Shown piece by piece: positions 7,287-15,068 of a stretch of DNA of 64,000 nt (its first letter is position 1; each line of letters starts with the position of its first letter). Under the pieces are notes generated by a model that made no database searches, was not told the origin of the DNA, and worked only from the letters and a program-made list of their open reading frames with translations. A program made the translations under genes and the position numbers. The stretch spans positions 1 through 64,000 of the forward strand of contig NZ_JAQIIO010000002.1 of the NCBI RefSeq assembly GCF_027891095.1, read 5' to 3'. The stretch comes from Aliiroseovarius salicola. Lineage in GTDB: Bacteria > Pseudomonadota > Alphaproteobacteria > Rhodobacterales > Rhodobacteraceae.

Positions 7287-8579
7287 ATGACCACTCAGCA
7301 GGATGCCCAAGCTAAGAAATTTGGTGTGATGATCTGTGGGCACGGCTCGCGCAGCCAAGCCGCCGTGGATGAATTCAAAGTGCTGGCGGAAAAGCTTCCA
7401 GCGCTGCTACCTGACAATTGGATGGTGGATTATGGCTATCTGGAGTTCGCCAACCCGGTGATCCGGGACGGGCTGGACAATCTGCGGGAAGCAGGTTGTG
7501 ATCGGATCCTTGCGGTGCCGGGGATGCTCTTTGCCGCGATGCACTCGAAGAACGATATTCCGACCGTGCTGAACACCTATGCCACCAAACATGGCATTGA
7601 TGTGAGCTATGGGCGCGAGCTGGGCGTAGACCCGAAAATGGTGGCGGCAGCCGGTGCTCGTATTCGCGATGCGGTTGATGCGGCCAATGCAGAACATGGC
7701 GAGGTGCCGCTGGAGGAAACCTGTCTGGTGGTGATCGGGCGCGGCGCATCTGACCCCGACGCCAACGCAAACGTGTCGAAAATCGCGCGTCTGCTGCAGG
7801 AAGGCATGGGCTTCGGCTGGCTGGAAGTGGGCTATTCCGGCGTGACCTTCCCGCTGGTGGAACCCTGCCTGACCCACACCGCCAAGCTGGGTTACAAACG
7901 CGTCGTCGTCTTCCCCTATTTCCTCTTCACCGGCATCCTGATCGACCGGATTTATGGTTTCACTGACCGCGTGGCCGAACGTCATCCCGAGATCCAGTTC
8001 GTGAAAGCCGGGTATCTGAACGATCACGAGAAGGTTCTGGAAACCTTTGCCGAGCGGATCACCGAACAGGTGGGTGCGATGCCACCGCCCAACTGCGGTA
8101 CCTGTGCTTATCGCGATCAGGTTTTGGCGCTGGACGACCCAAAAGTGGCGGCGATCTCCGCAGAGGATCGTGCCAAGCATCCGGCTTTTTCCGACACACC
8201 CCCGCCGACCTGCGTGATGTGCAAATACCGCGTGGAAGTGCTGGGTTTTGAAAGCGAGCTGGGGGCGGTGCAGGAAAGCCACCACCACCATGTGGAAGGG
8301 CAGGGGGCAAACGCGCCCGGTTCGACCGTCGAGACCTGCACGCTCTGCGACAATTTCTGCACCGGCGCCTGCCGGTTGGACATGGATCATCACCACCACC
8401 ACCACGATCATTCGCATGATCACCACCATCATCACGACCATGCCCACGATCACTCTCACGATCATGGCCATCACCATCATCACCATGGTCATGACCACCA
8501 TCATGATCACGATCACCACCACCCGGAATACCCTCATGCCAAACACCCGCATGGCCCGGAATCGGCCCGCGTAAAATGA
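7287..8579 (+). CDS. cbiX: Sirohydrochlorin cobaltochelatase, long form with Cys clusters and His-rich tail
   Basis: A 430-residue chelatase inserting Co(II) into sirohydrochlorin or precorrin-2, an early step of the early-cobalt route. Two CbiX repeats are visible: VMICGHGSRSQAAVDEF near the start and CLVVIGRGASDPDANANV near residue 150, with the metal-side histidines of each half. The C-terminal third carries CGTCAYR, CVMCKYR and CTLCDNFCTGAC, the cysteine-rich segment known in long CbiX proteins that bind an Fe-S cluster. The last 60 residues contain 35 histidines broken by Asp, an obvious metal-sequestering tail. It overlaps cobH by 4 bases (ATGA). The frame and repeats are unambiguous; whether the tail stores cobalt or nickel is open. 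Confidence 0.92.
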   Translation: MTTQQDAQAKKFGVMICGHGSRSQAAVDEFKVLAEKLPALLPDNWMVDYGYLEFANPVIRDGLDNLREAGCDRILAVPGMLFAAMHSKNDIPTVLNTYATKHGIDVSYGRELGVDPKMVAAAGARIRDAVDAANAEHGEVPLEETCLVVIGRGASDPDANANVSKIARLLQEGMGFGWLEVGYSGVTFPLVEPCLTHTAKLGYKRVVVFPYFLFTGILIDRIYGFTDRVAERHPEIQFVKAGYLNDHEKVLETFAERITEQVGAMPPPNCGTCAYRDQVLALDDPKVAAISAEDRAKHPAFSDTPPPTCVMCKYRVEVLGFESELGAVQESHHHHVEGQGANAPGSTVETCTLCDNFCTGACRLDMDHHHHHHDHSHDHHHHHDHAHDHSHDHGHHHHHHGHDHHHDHDHHHPEYPHAKHPHGPESARVK

Positions 8580-9229
8580 GTACACGTCCGCCCTTGCGCT
8601 ATGAGCGTGACCCGATGGCAATCTATGCCGAGAGCTTTGCAACCTTGCGCCGTGAAGCCCGGCTGGAACGCTTTCCCGGCGGCATGGCCGCACTTGCCAC
8701 CCGTGTGATCCACGCCTGTGGCATGGTGGAAGTGGCCGATCGTTTGGCCTTCTCGGAAAACGCCTATCAGGCGGGTCATGAAGCGCTGAAATTTGGCGCA
8801 CCGGTGTTTTGCGATTGCGAGATGGTCGGCGCGGGGATCATCCGCCGCTACCTGCCTGCGGAAAACGAGGTGATTGTCACCCTCAACGACCCGCGCACGC
8901 CGGATCTGGCGAAAGAGATTGGCAATACCCGCTCTGCCGCCGCTGTGGAACTCTGGGCCGACAAGCTTGAAGGCGCCGTGGTTGCCGTGGGCAACGCCCC
9001 CACCGCGCTCTTCCACCTGTTGGAACTGATCGACGCGGGTGGACCAAAACCCGCCGTGATCCTTGGGTTTCCCGTGGGATTTGTCGGTGCTGCCGAAAGC
9101 AAAGCAGAACTGGCGAACAATTCCCGTGGTTGCGAATACGTCGCCCTGCGTGGACGTCGTGGCGGATCAGCGATTGCTTCTGCTGCGGTAAACGCGCTGG
9201 CGGCTGGACTGCCGGAGGAGAAGGTATGA
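8576..9229 (+). CDS. cobH: Precorrin-8X methylmutase
   Basis: A 217-residue CobH/CbiC enzyme that moves the C11 methyl group to C12, giving hydrogenobyrinate or cobyrinate. Family landmarks are the catalytic-histidine region TRVIHACGM, the segment FCDCEMVGAGI, and the conserved loop VGNAPTALFHLLELI followed by ILGFPVGFVGAAESK. The length is normal. It starts inside the end of cbiX (ATGA) and overlaps cobL in the same way, so it is translated within one tightly coupled message. The family does not reveal by itself whether the substrate carries cobalt, but the upstream CbiX suggests that it does. Confidence 0.95.
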   Translation: MSTRPPLRYERDPMAIYAESFATLRREARLERFPGGMAALATRVIHACGMVEVADRLAFSENAYQAGHEALKFGAPVFCDCEMVGAGIIRRYLPAENEVIVTLNDPRTPDLAKEIGNTRSAAAVELWADKLEGAVVAVGNAPTALFHLLELIDAGGPKPAVILGFPVGFVGAAESKAELANNSRGCEYVALRGRRGGSAIASAAVNALAAGLPEEKV

Positions 9230-10425
9230 CGCAGCCTTGGCTTCACATTATCGGCATCGGCGAAGATGGGCTTGACGGTCTGACGCCGGCCACCCGCGCG
9301 GTAATCGATGCAGCCGATGTGATCGTTGGCGGCAAACGCCATCACGAAATGCTCGATACGCAAGCCGAGCGCCTCGCTTGGCCGTCGCCGTTTGATGCGC
9401 TGATAGGCGAGCTTGAGGCCCGTCGTGGACAAACCGTCGCCGTGCTGGCCTCTGGCGATCCGCTCTGGTTTTCGGTTGGGGCCAAGATCGGCCGCCATCT
9501 CGATCCGGCGGAACTTGTATATCATCCGCAGGTTGGCGCCTTCCAGCTGGCCGCCGCTCGCATGGGCTGGTCAATGGCGGACCTGGAAACGCTCACCGTG
9601 CATGGTCGCCCGGTTGAGCAGATGATTGCCTTCATTCAGCCAGATGTACGGCTCTTGATCCTGACCACAGGCGCGGAAACGCCCCAGCAGATCGCCAAAT
9701 TTCTCACCGAGCGAGGCTTTGGTGGGTCGCGTCTTACCGTGCTGGCCCATATGGGGGGCGAGAAGGAAGAGCGCTTTGACGGGGTGGCGGAGAGCTGGGA
9801 CCACGACGTGCCCGCGTTCAATACGCTTGCTGTGGAATGTATCGCCGCGCCGGATGCAGCCCTTATGCCCCGCGTGCCGGGACTTGCAGACAAGCTTTTC
9901 CAAAGCGACGGCACCATGACCAAGCAAGAGGTGCGCGCGATCACGCTGGCGAAACTGATGCCAATGCGTGGTGCACTGCTCTGGGACATCGGTACGGGCT
10001 GCGGTTCGGTTGCAGTCGAATGGATGCGAGGGGCACGTTACGCCCGTGCAATCGGGATTGAACCCAAACCCGAACGCCGCGCCATGGCGGCCGCCAACGC
10101 CCTGGCGCTGGGTGTGCCACGTTTGGAACTGGTAGACGGCACGGTGCCCGCAGCGCTTGATGGTCTGGAAGCCCCAGACGCCGTTTTCATCGGTGGGGGT
10201 CTCAGTGAAGAGGTGTTTGACGCCGCTTGGGCCGCCCTGCGTCCGTTGGGACGGCTGGTCGCCAATGCCGTCACCATCGAAAGCGAAATGTGCCTGGCAG
10301 CGCTGCATGCCAAACATGGCGGCCAACTGGTAAAGCTCTCGGTTGAACGCGCCGAAGCGCTGGGGCCGCTTTCCGGGTGGAAACCCATGCGCCCGGTCAC
10401 ACAATGGAGCTTGATCAAGAGATGA
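9226..10425 (+). CDS. cobL: Precorrin-6Y C5,15-methyltransferase (decarboxylating), CbiE-CbiT fusion
   Basis: A 399-residue bifunctional methyltransferase that methylates C5 and C15 and decarboxylates the C12 acetate side chain. The N-terminal half is a CbiE tetrapyrrole methylase (IIGIGEDGLDGLTP, ASGDPLWFSVG). The C-terminal half is a CbiT Rossmann methyltransferase (MRGALLWDIGTGCGSVAVEW, then VFIGGG). The start at ATG 9226 overlaps the cobH stop (ATGA). An open frame extends upstream to 9130, but that stretch is antisense-free shadow inside cobH and is rejected. The stop overlaps the next ATG. Confidence 0.95.
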   Translation: MTQPWLHIIGIGEDGLDGLTPATRAVIDAADVIVGGKRHHEMLDTQAERLAWPSPFDALIGELEARRGQTVAVLASGDPLWFSVGAKIGRHLDPAELVYHPQVGAFQLAAARMGWSMADLETLTVHGRPVEQMIAFIQPDVRLLILTTGAETPQQIAKFLTERGFGGSRLTVLAHMGGEKEERFDGVAESWDHDVPAFNTLAVECIAAPDAALMPRVPGLADKLFQSDGTMTKQEVRAITLAKLMPMRGALLWDIGTGCGSVAVEWMRGARYARAIGIEPKPERRAMAAANALALGVPRLELVDGTVPAALDGLEAPDAVFIGGGLSEEVFDAAWAALRPLGRLVANAVTIESEMCLAALHAKHGGQLVKLSVERAEALGPLSGWKPMRPVTQWSLIKR

Positions 10426-11123
10426 GTGGAACCCTTTACGGGATCGGCCTTGGCCCGGGGGATCCCGAGCTGATGACGCTGAAGGCTGCGCGGCTGATCG
10501 CGGCGGCCAAAGTGGTGGCCTATCCGGCGCTGGAATGTGGCAACAGCTTTGCGCGGTCCATTGCCACCGACCTGATCTCCCCGGATGCGGACGAAATCAC
10601 TATTGCAGTCCCCATGACGGTGGAGCGCGCCCCGGCACAGGCGGCCTATGATGCGGGTGCTGCACAGATCGCCGAGCGACTTGCCGCCGGAAACGATGTA
10701 GTTGTGCTCTGCGAGGGCGATCCGTTTTTCTACGGTTCTTTCATGTATCTATTTGCGCGGCTGTCGGATCGGTTTGACTGCGAAATCATCCCCGGCGTGA
10801 CGTCAATCACCACCGTAGCCGCCCGTGCCAAACGCCCGCTTGTGGCCCGCAATGAACGCCTGACCGTGCTGCCCGGCCCGCTTGATGAGGGTGAGTTGCG
10901 GTCGCGTATTGAAGGGGCGGAAAGCGTGGCGATCATGAAGGTTGGGCGTCATCTGCCCAAGATCCGCGCCGTAATAGACGATCTCGGTCTGACCGACAAA
11001 GCCACTTATGTGGAGCGCGCCAGCCTGCCTGAAGAGGTTGTGCTGCCGCTATCCGAAGCCCCTGAAAAGGCACCATATTTCTCGATGATCCTGCTTGCGA
11101 AAGGAACCGATCCATGGCTGTAA
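10422..11123 (+). CDS. cobI: Precorrin-2 C20-methyltransferase
   Basis: A 233-residue SAM-dependent methylase (CobI/CbiL) that methylates C20 of precorrin-2 or its cobalt form. Seen: the N-terminal glycine loop GIGLGPGDPELMTLKAA, the middle motif VVLCEGDPFFYGSFMYL and IPGVTSITTVAARAKRPL, all standard for precorrin methylases with the CobI-specific FYGS. ATG 10422 forms an ATGA overlap with cobL and is preferred to the upstream in-frame ATG at 10377. The end overlaps the next gene by 10 bases. It acts directly after CbiX or, in the late-cobalt route, on the metal-free ring. Confidence 0.94.
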   Translation: MSGTLYGIGLGPGDPELMTLKAARLIAAAKVVAYPALECGNSFARSIATDLISPDADEITIAVPMTVERAPAQAAYDAGAAQIAERLAAGNDVVVLCEGDPFFYGSFMYLFARLSDRFDCEIIPGVTSITTVAARAKRPLVARNERLTVLPGPLDEGELRSRIEGAESVAIMKVGRHLPKIRAVIDDLGLTDKATYVERASLPEEVVLPLSEAPEKAPYFSMILLAKGTDPWL

Positions 11124-12913
11124 GCCCTGTTGTCATTTGTCTGAACTCATCAGGCGAAGCATTGGCCCACCGGGTCGCCGCGCTGTTGGGCGCACAGGTC
11201 CATGGCCGCGAAAGCCGGGTTGAAAAGGCCGATGCCTTTTTCCCCAATGCGCTGGATCATGTGCGTATGCTCTTTGCGGCGGGTACCCCGGTTGTGGGCG
11301 TTTGTGCTGCTGGCATTCTGATCCGTGCCGTGGCACCGATCCTTGCCAACAAACTGGCGGAACCTCCCGTTGTGGCGGTGGCGGATGATGGCTCTGCGGT
11401 GCTGCCCTTGCTTGGGGGCCATCGTGGTGCAAACCGTCTGGCCAGCCAGATCGCCTCTGAAATCGGGGCCACCGCTGCTGTGACCACTGCAGGTGACGTG
11501 TCGATGGGTGTGGCTTTGGACGAGCCGCCCGTGGGCTATCGTCTTGCCAATCCGAGCGACGCCAAGGACGCCATGGCGGAACTCCTGTCCGGTGCGGGCG
11601 TGTCCATTGTCGGAGAAAATATCTTCGACATCGAAGATGCAGGCGGCACGGTTGAACTTGTCGTGTCAGAAACCTCGGTTGAAACCGGTCCGACCCGTTT
11701 GGCCTATCATCCGCAGCGCTTTGCCCTCGGTGTGGGCTGTGCCCGCAATGCGGATCCCGAAGAGCTGTGGCAGAATGTGTCCGAGCAGCTGGCCGCCGCC
11801 AATATCGCACCAGAAGCCATCGCCTGCGTGACCTCGCTCGACCTCAAGGCCGATGAGTTGGCAATGAACCAACTGGCCCGCCGCCTTGACGTACCATTCC
11901 GCGTTTTCTCGGCTGCTGAACTGGAAGCCGAAACCGTGCGTCTGGCCAATCCATCTGACGTGGTGTTTGAAGAAGTGGGCTGTCATGGCGTGTCCGAAGG
12001 CGCGGCCCTTGCCGCAGCCGGCCCACAAGCCGAGCTGGTTGTTCCGAAAACCAAAACGGCCAACACCACCTGCGCTCTTGCGCGTTCGCCGGAGCCAATC
12101 ACCGAGATGCGCGGTCGCACCCGTGGCAAGCTCTCGATCGTCTCGATCGGGCCGGGTCAGCACACATGGCGCACGCCAGAAGCCAGCCGCCTGTTGCAAG
12201 AGGCCGAAGAGCTGGTGGGCTACGGGCTCTACATCGACCTGATCGGCCCGCTGGCTGCTGGCAAAACCCGCTCCGATTTCCCGCTGGGCGGTGAAGAAGA
12301 CCGTTGCCGTTATGCGCTGGAGCAAGCAGGCAAAGGCAAGAACGTTGCGCTGGTTTGTTCCGGCGACGCGGGCATCTATGCGATGGGCGCACTGGTTTAT
12401 GAACTGTTGGACCGGACTGCGGAAGAAAAAGGCGTGTCGGATGCAGCACGTCGGGTCGAGGTGGTCTCCACACCCGGTGTGTCCGCGCTGCAAGGGGCAG
12501 CGGCCCGTGCAGGGGCACCGCTGGGCCATGATTTCTGCGCTATTTCGTTGTCGGATCTGCTGACCCATCGCGAAGACATCGTGAAGCGCCTGCACGCCGC
12601 TGCCGAAGGTGATTTCGTAATTGCCTTCTACAACCCGGTATCGATGAAACGTCGCACGCTTCTCGCTGAAGCTCGTGACATTCTGCTCAAGCATCGCCCG
12701 GCTGATACGCCGGTGATGCTGGCCTCGAACCTTGGGCGCCCGACGGAAAACATCCGCTATCGTCGCCTAGACGAGCTCGAAGTGGATGAGGTCGATATGC
12801 TGACCGTGGTGCTGGTCGGATCAAGCAATTCGCGGCTCGCCCAATTGGGCGAAGGCCCCCGTATGTTCACCCCGCGCGGCTATGCCCGCCGCATCGACGG
12901 AGATCTGTCATGA
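11114..12913 (+). CDS. cbiG-cobJ: Fused cobalt-precorrin-5A hydrolase / precorrin-3B C17-methyltransferase
   Basis: A 599-residue fusion. Residues about 1-330 form CbiG: an N-domain with GVCAAGILIRAVAPIL and LLGGHRGANRLASQIA, and a CbiG-C/CobE domain with ALGVGCARNADPEEL and the closing loop KTANTTCALAR. Residues about 345-599 are CobJ/CbiH, the ring-contracting methylase (LSIVSIGPGQ, YGLYIDLIGPL, VCSGDAGIYAMGALVYEL, VSTPGVSALQGAAARAGAPL, FYNPVSMKRRT). CbiG removes the C20 fragment as acetaldehyde in the cobalt-first pathway, so the fusion couples ring contraction and its following step. It overlaps cobI by 10 bases and cobM by 4. Confidence 0.93.
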   Translation: MAVSPVVICLNSSGEALAHRVAALLGAQVHGRESRVEKADAFFPNALDHVRMLFAAGTPVVGVCAAGILIRAVAPILANKLAEPPVVAVADDGSAVLPLLGGHRGANRLASQIASEIGATAAVTTAGDVSMGVALDEPPVGYRLANPSDAKDAMAELLSGAGVSIVGENIFDIEDAGGTVELVVSETSVETGPTRLAYHPQRFALGVGCARNADPEELWQNVSEQLAAANIAPEAIACVTSLDLKADELAMNQLARRLDVPFRVFSAAELEAETVRLANPSDVVFEEVGCHGVSEGAALAAAGPQAELVVPKTKTANTTCALARSPEPITEMRGRTRGKLSIVSIGPGQHTWRTPEASRLLQEAEELVGYGLYIDLIGPLAAGKTRSDFPLGGEEDRCRYALEQAGKGKNVALVCSGDAGIYAMGALVYELLDRTAEEKGVSDAARRVEVVSTPGVSALQGAAARAGAPLGHDFCAISLSDLLTHREDIVKRLHAAAEGDFVIAFYNPVSMKRRTLLAEARDILLKHRPADTPVMLASNLGRPTENIRYRRLDELEVDEVDMLTVVLVGSSNSRLAQLGEGPRMFTPRGYARRIDGDLS

Positions 12914-13701
12914 CCGTTTATTTCATTGGTGCCGGTCCCGGCGACCCGGAACTTCTGACCCTTAAGGCGCAACGCATCATCGGTGAATGCCCGGTCTGCC
13001 TGTACGCCGGGTCGCTTGTGCCGCCGCAAGTGGTGGCCGGTGCGCCCGAAGGGGCCAAGGTTATGGACACCGCCTCCATGACACTTGATGACACCCACGC
13101 CGAGATCAAAGCCGCGCACGCGCGGGGTGAAGACGTGGCGCGTGTGCACTCCGGTGATCCCTCGCTATACGGTGCCATTGCAGAACAGATCCGCCGCCTG
13201 AAGGCAGATGGTATCGACTATCAGGTCATCCCCGGTGTGCCCGCCTATGCCGCCGCTGCCGCCGCTCTGGGACAAGAATTGACAATCCCCGAGATCGCGC
13301 AGTCGATTGTGCTGACCCGCATGTCGATGCAGTCCACCTCGATGCCTGAAGGTGAATCGCTGGAGAATTTCGCCAAAACCGGTGCTACGCTCGCCATCCA
13401 CCTTGCGGTGCGCAATATGCGCGAGATCGAACGGGTGCTTGCTCCATATTACGGCGAAGATTGCCCAGTGGTGGTGGCCTATCGCGTGGGCTGGCCGGAC
13501 GAGATGTTCATCCGTGGCACTATTGCCGACATTCGCAAGAAAGTGCGCGCCGAAAAGATCACCCGCACCGCGTTGATCCTTGTTGGTCCCGCCCTCAATT
13601 CGGGCCGCGACTTTAAGGACAGCGCGCTTTACGACCCCAAGATCCCTCATGTCTTGCGCCCAGTGGTGGGTGTGGATCTTGTTGAAGATCACAACACCTG
13701 A
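12910..13701 (+). CDS. cobM: Precorrin-4 C11-methyltransferase
   Basis: A 263-residue CobM/CbiF methylase. Motifs in order: YFIGAGPGDPELLTLKAQ, CLYAGSLVPPQVV (CobM-specific), VHSGDPSLYGAIAEQIRRL, IPGVPAYAAAAAALGQELT and the family signature QSIVLTRMSMQSTSMP. It starts in an ATGA overlap with cbiG-cobJ and is the last gene before a strong terminator. The operon lacks cobA, cobK, cobF, cobG/cobZ, cobB and cobNST, which must lie elsewhere if the pathway is complete. Confidence 0.95.
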   Translation: MTVYFIGAGPGDPELLTLKAQRIIGECPVCLYAGSLVPPQVVAGAPEGAKVMDTASMTLDDTHAEIKAAHARGEDVARVHSGDPSLYGAIAEQIRRLKADGIDYQVIPGVPAYAAAAAALGQELTIPEIAQSIVLTRMSMQSTSMPEGESLENFAKTGATLAIHLAVRNMREIERVLAPYYGEDCPVVVAYRVGWPDEMFIRGTIADIRKKVRAEKITRTALILVGPALNSGRDFKDSALYDPKIPHVLRPVVGVDLVEDHNT

Positions 13702-13726
13702 TCCATCGACGTAGAATTTAAATGGA

Positions 13727-13759
13727 AAGGCGGCTCGAACCACTTCGGGCCGCCCTTTT
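13727..13759 (+). terminator. Rho-independent terminator of the corrin operon
   Basis: A GC-rich hairpin (GGCGGC..CGAA paired with TTCG..GCCGCC) starts 28 bases after the cobM stop and is followed by TTTT. It is the only such structure between cobM and the next gene and marks the 3' end of the seven-gene unit. Confidence 0.75.
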
Positions 13760-13883
13760 GTATGGTGTGGCGACAACACCTTCATTCTGTGGATAGTTTG
13801 AAAAAACATCTCGACAAACAAAAGGTTAACTTGACCGTTACAATTCTCATGGCATGATTGTCTTCCACGCTGGGAGATGGATG

Positions 13884-14237
13884 ATGCTGGAACATTTGCC
13901 GAAAGAGGTTCGTGAAGGGCTTGAAGCAGCCCGCAAACGCGACCTGAAAAAGAAATCACGCCTGCGCATTCGCGTTAACGAGGAAGTGTTTCCGGTGCTG
14001 AAATTCTGGGAAACTGGTTTTTCTCTGGACGCAGCACGCGCACCCCATTTGCGCGGGTTGGTGGATCTCTATGACGGCAGCCGCCACCTTTATCAGTGCC
14101 TGATTGTCGCCTCGGAAGAGGAAGACGGGCAGATGATATACGAATTCAAGCGCAAGGCTGAGGCCCATGATAACGCGCCGCTCGATTTCGCCCGCGACGA
14201 GGACGCCCCTGTGGGATTGATTGCCAAAGAGGTTTGA
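13884..14237 (+). CDS. Conserved hypothetical cytosolic protein
   Basis: 117 residues, no signal peptide or membrane segment. It is basic at the N-terminus (ARKRDLKKKSRLRIRV) and then has a beta-rich body with GFSLDAARAPHLRGLVDLYDG and an acidic C-terminus (DFARDEDAPVG). The arrangement R-x-R...G-x-S loosely recalls PilZ domains, but the diagnostic RxxxR and D/NxSxxG motifs are not clear, so I do not assign it. GGGAG at 13872 sits 7 bases from ATG 13884; ATG 13881 is equally in frame and an open frame extends to 13854. It stands alone after the corrin terminator. Confidence 0.7.
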   Translation: MLEHLPKEVREGLEAARKRDLKKKSRLRIRVNEEVFPVLKFWETGFSLDAARAPHLRGLVDLYDGSRHLYQCLIVASEEEDGQMIYEFKRKAEAHDNAPLDFARDEDAPVGLIAKEV

Positions 14238-14310
14238 TCAAGAAAACGGCATAATCCAGTTGGTGAAGCGCCGTTTGGTGAAGCGCTGTGCAGTTGAATC
14301 GATCATTGCC

Positions 14311-14376
14311 TCATCTTCTGACTATAAATATCCTGGGGTTCGAGGGCATTTTGGAATTGGTCTGGGAGACCAATTC
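14311..14376 (-). repeat. Dispersed intergenic repeat, copy 1, with perfect 10-bp hairpin
   Basis: On the minus strand the sequence reads a perfect hairpin (GAATTGGTCT, 3-base loop, AGACCAATTC; 14354-14376) followed by CCCCAGGATATTTATAG and a purine tail. The GGATATTT-purine motif recurs at 32035 and 50682, always in intergenic DNA. It lies between two genes facing each other. I interpret it as a REP-like element of this lineage. Confidence 0.55.
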
Positions 14377-14432
14377 GCCCGTAGAACCGGCAGAGCCCCC
14401 AGGCTCACGATGTGAGCCAAGCTCAGCCCAGA

Positions 14433-14975
14433 TCATGGGCGTATCTCAACCTCTGTCCCGTCCGGGGTAATGGACCAAAGCTCCTCAATTTCTGTATCAG
14501 AGACTGCAATGCAACCTGCGGTCCAATCAGAGGGTATAGTCGCAAAGCGGCCAAACCCGTTTGGTTGGCCATGGATGAAGATATCTCCACCAGGACTGAT
14601 CCCCGCCGCCTTGGCGCGGGTGATATCCTCTTGCTGCGGGTAGTCAATCCCGAGAGACAGGTGATACGCGCTATTCGGATTGCGGTGGGTGATCTTGAAT
14701 ACCCCTTCCGGGGTCTTGCCATCCCCTTCCACTTTCTTGTCGCCTTCCGGGGCAAATCCCAATGCAATCTTGTAGATTTTCAGCGGCCTCCCTTCGCGAA
14801 AGACCGTCATTTTGCGTGCAGATTTCTCCACAACAATCCGGTCGATCTGCCCGGTGATCGGTTCCATGATTGGCGGTGACGATATGGGCGCCAGACGATC
14901 CCAGAGCACCACACAGGCAATTGTGAGCAGTGCGACGAGGGACACTCGGGAAAAGAAACGGGCCAGGATCTGCAT
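14433..14975 (-). CDS. L,D-transpeptidase (YkuD domain), membrane-anchored
   Basis: 180 residues: an N-terminal signal anchor (VSLVALLTIACVVLWDRLA) then a YkuD catalytic domain beginning IDRIVVEKSARKMTVF. The active-site motif is intact: IHGQPNGFGR for the histidine, and SDWTAGCIAVSDTEIEEL for the S/T-x-G-C-I-x-V box with the nucleophilic cysteine. Such enzymes form 3-3 peptidoglycan cross-links or attach proteins to the wall in the periplasm. It is short for the family and has no LysM or PG-binding domain. It is a monocistronic unit downstream of malY on the same strand, with about 90 bases between. Confidence 0.9.
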   Translation of the reverse strand: MQILARFFSRVSLVALLTIACVVLWDRLAPISSPPIMEPITGQIDRIVVEKSARKMTVFREGRPLKIYKIALGFAPEGDKKVEGDGKTPEGVFKITHRNPNSAYHLSLGIDYPQQEDITRAKAAGISPGGDIFIHGQPNGFGRFATIPSDWTAGCIAVSDTEIEELWSITPDGTEVEIRP

Positions 14976-15068
14976 GTGCAGAAACTGGCCCAGCCGGTTT
15001 GGGATCGCAACCGGAAGCGGAGTGGATGAAGCTAACCGGGCAAGGATCTGCCGACCCGGTCCTGCGGA

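Noticed and set aside
7407-8801. Long minus-strand open frame (464 codons) opposite cbiX
   Set aside because: A shadow of the high-GC cbiX/cobH frames; its His/Val-rich translation is the antisense of the His tail, and it has no start context or family similarity.
9130-9225. Upstream start for cobL at 9130
   Set aside because: It lies inside cobH in another frame; the ATGA overlap at 9226 matches the coupling used throughout the operon.
11666-12694. Minus-strand 342-codon frame inside cbiG-cobJ
   Set aside because: Antisense to a clearly conserved fusion protein and without recognisable motifs.
13884-14237. PilZ (c-di-GMP receptor) assignment for the 117-residue protein
   Set aside because: Basic N-terminus and beta-rich body are suggestive, but the RxxxR and D/NxSxxG motifs cannot be located with confidence.
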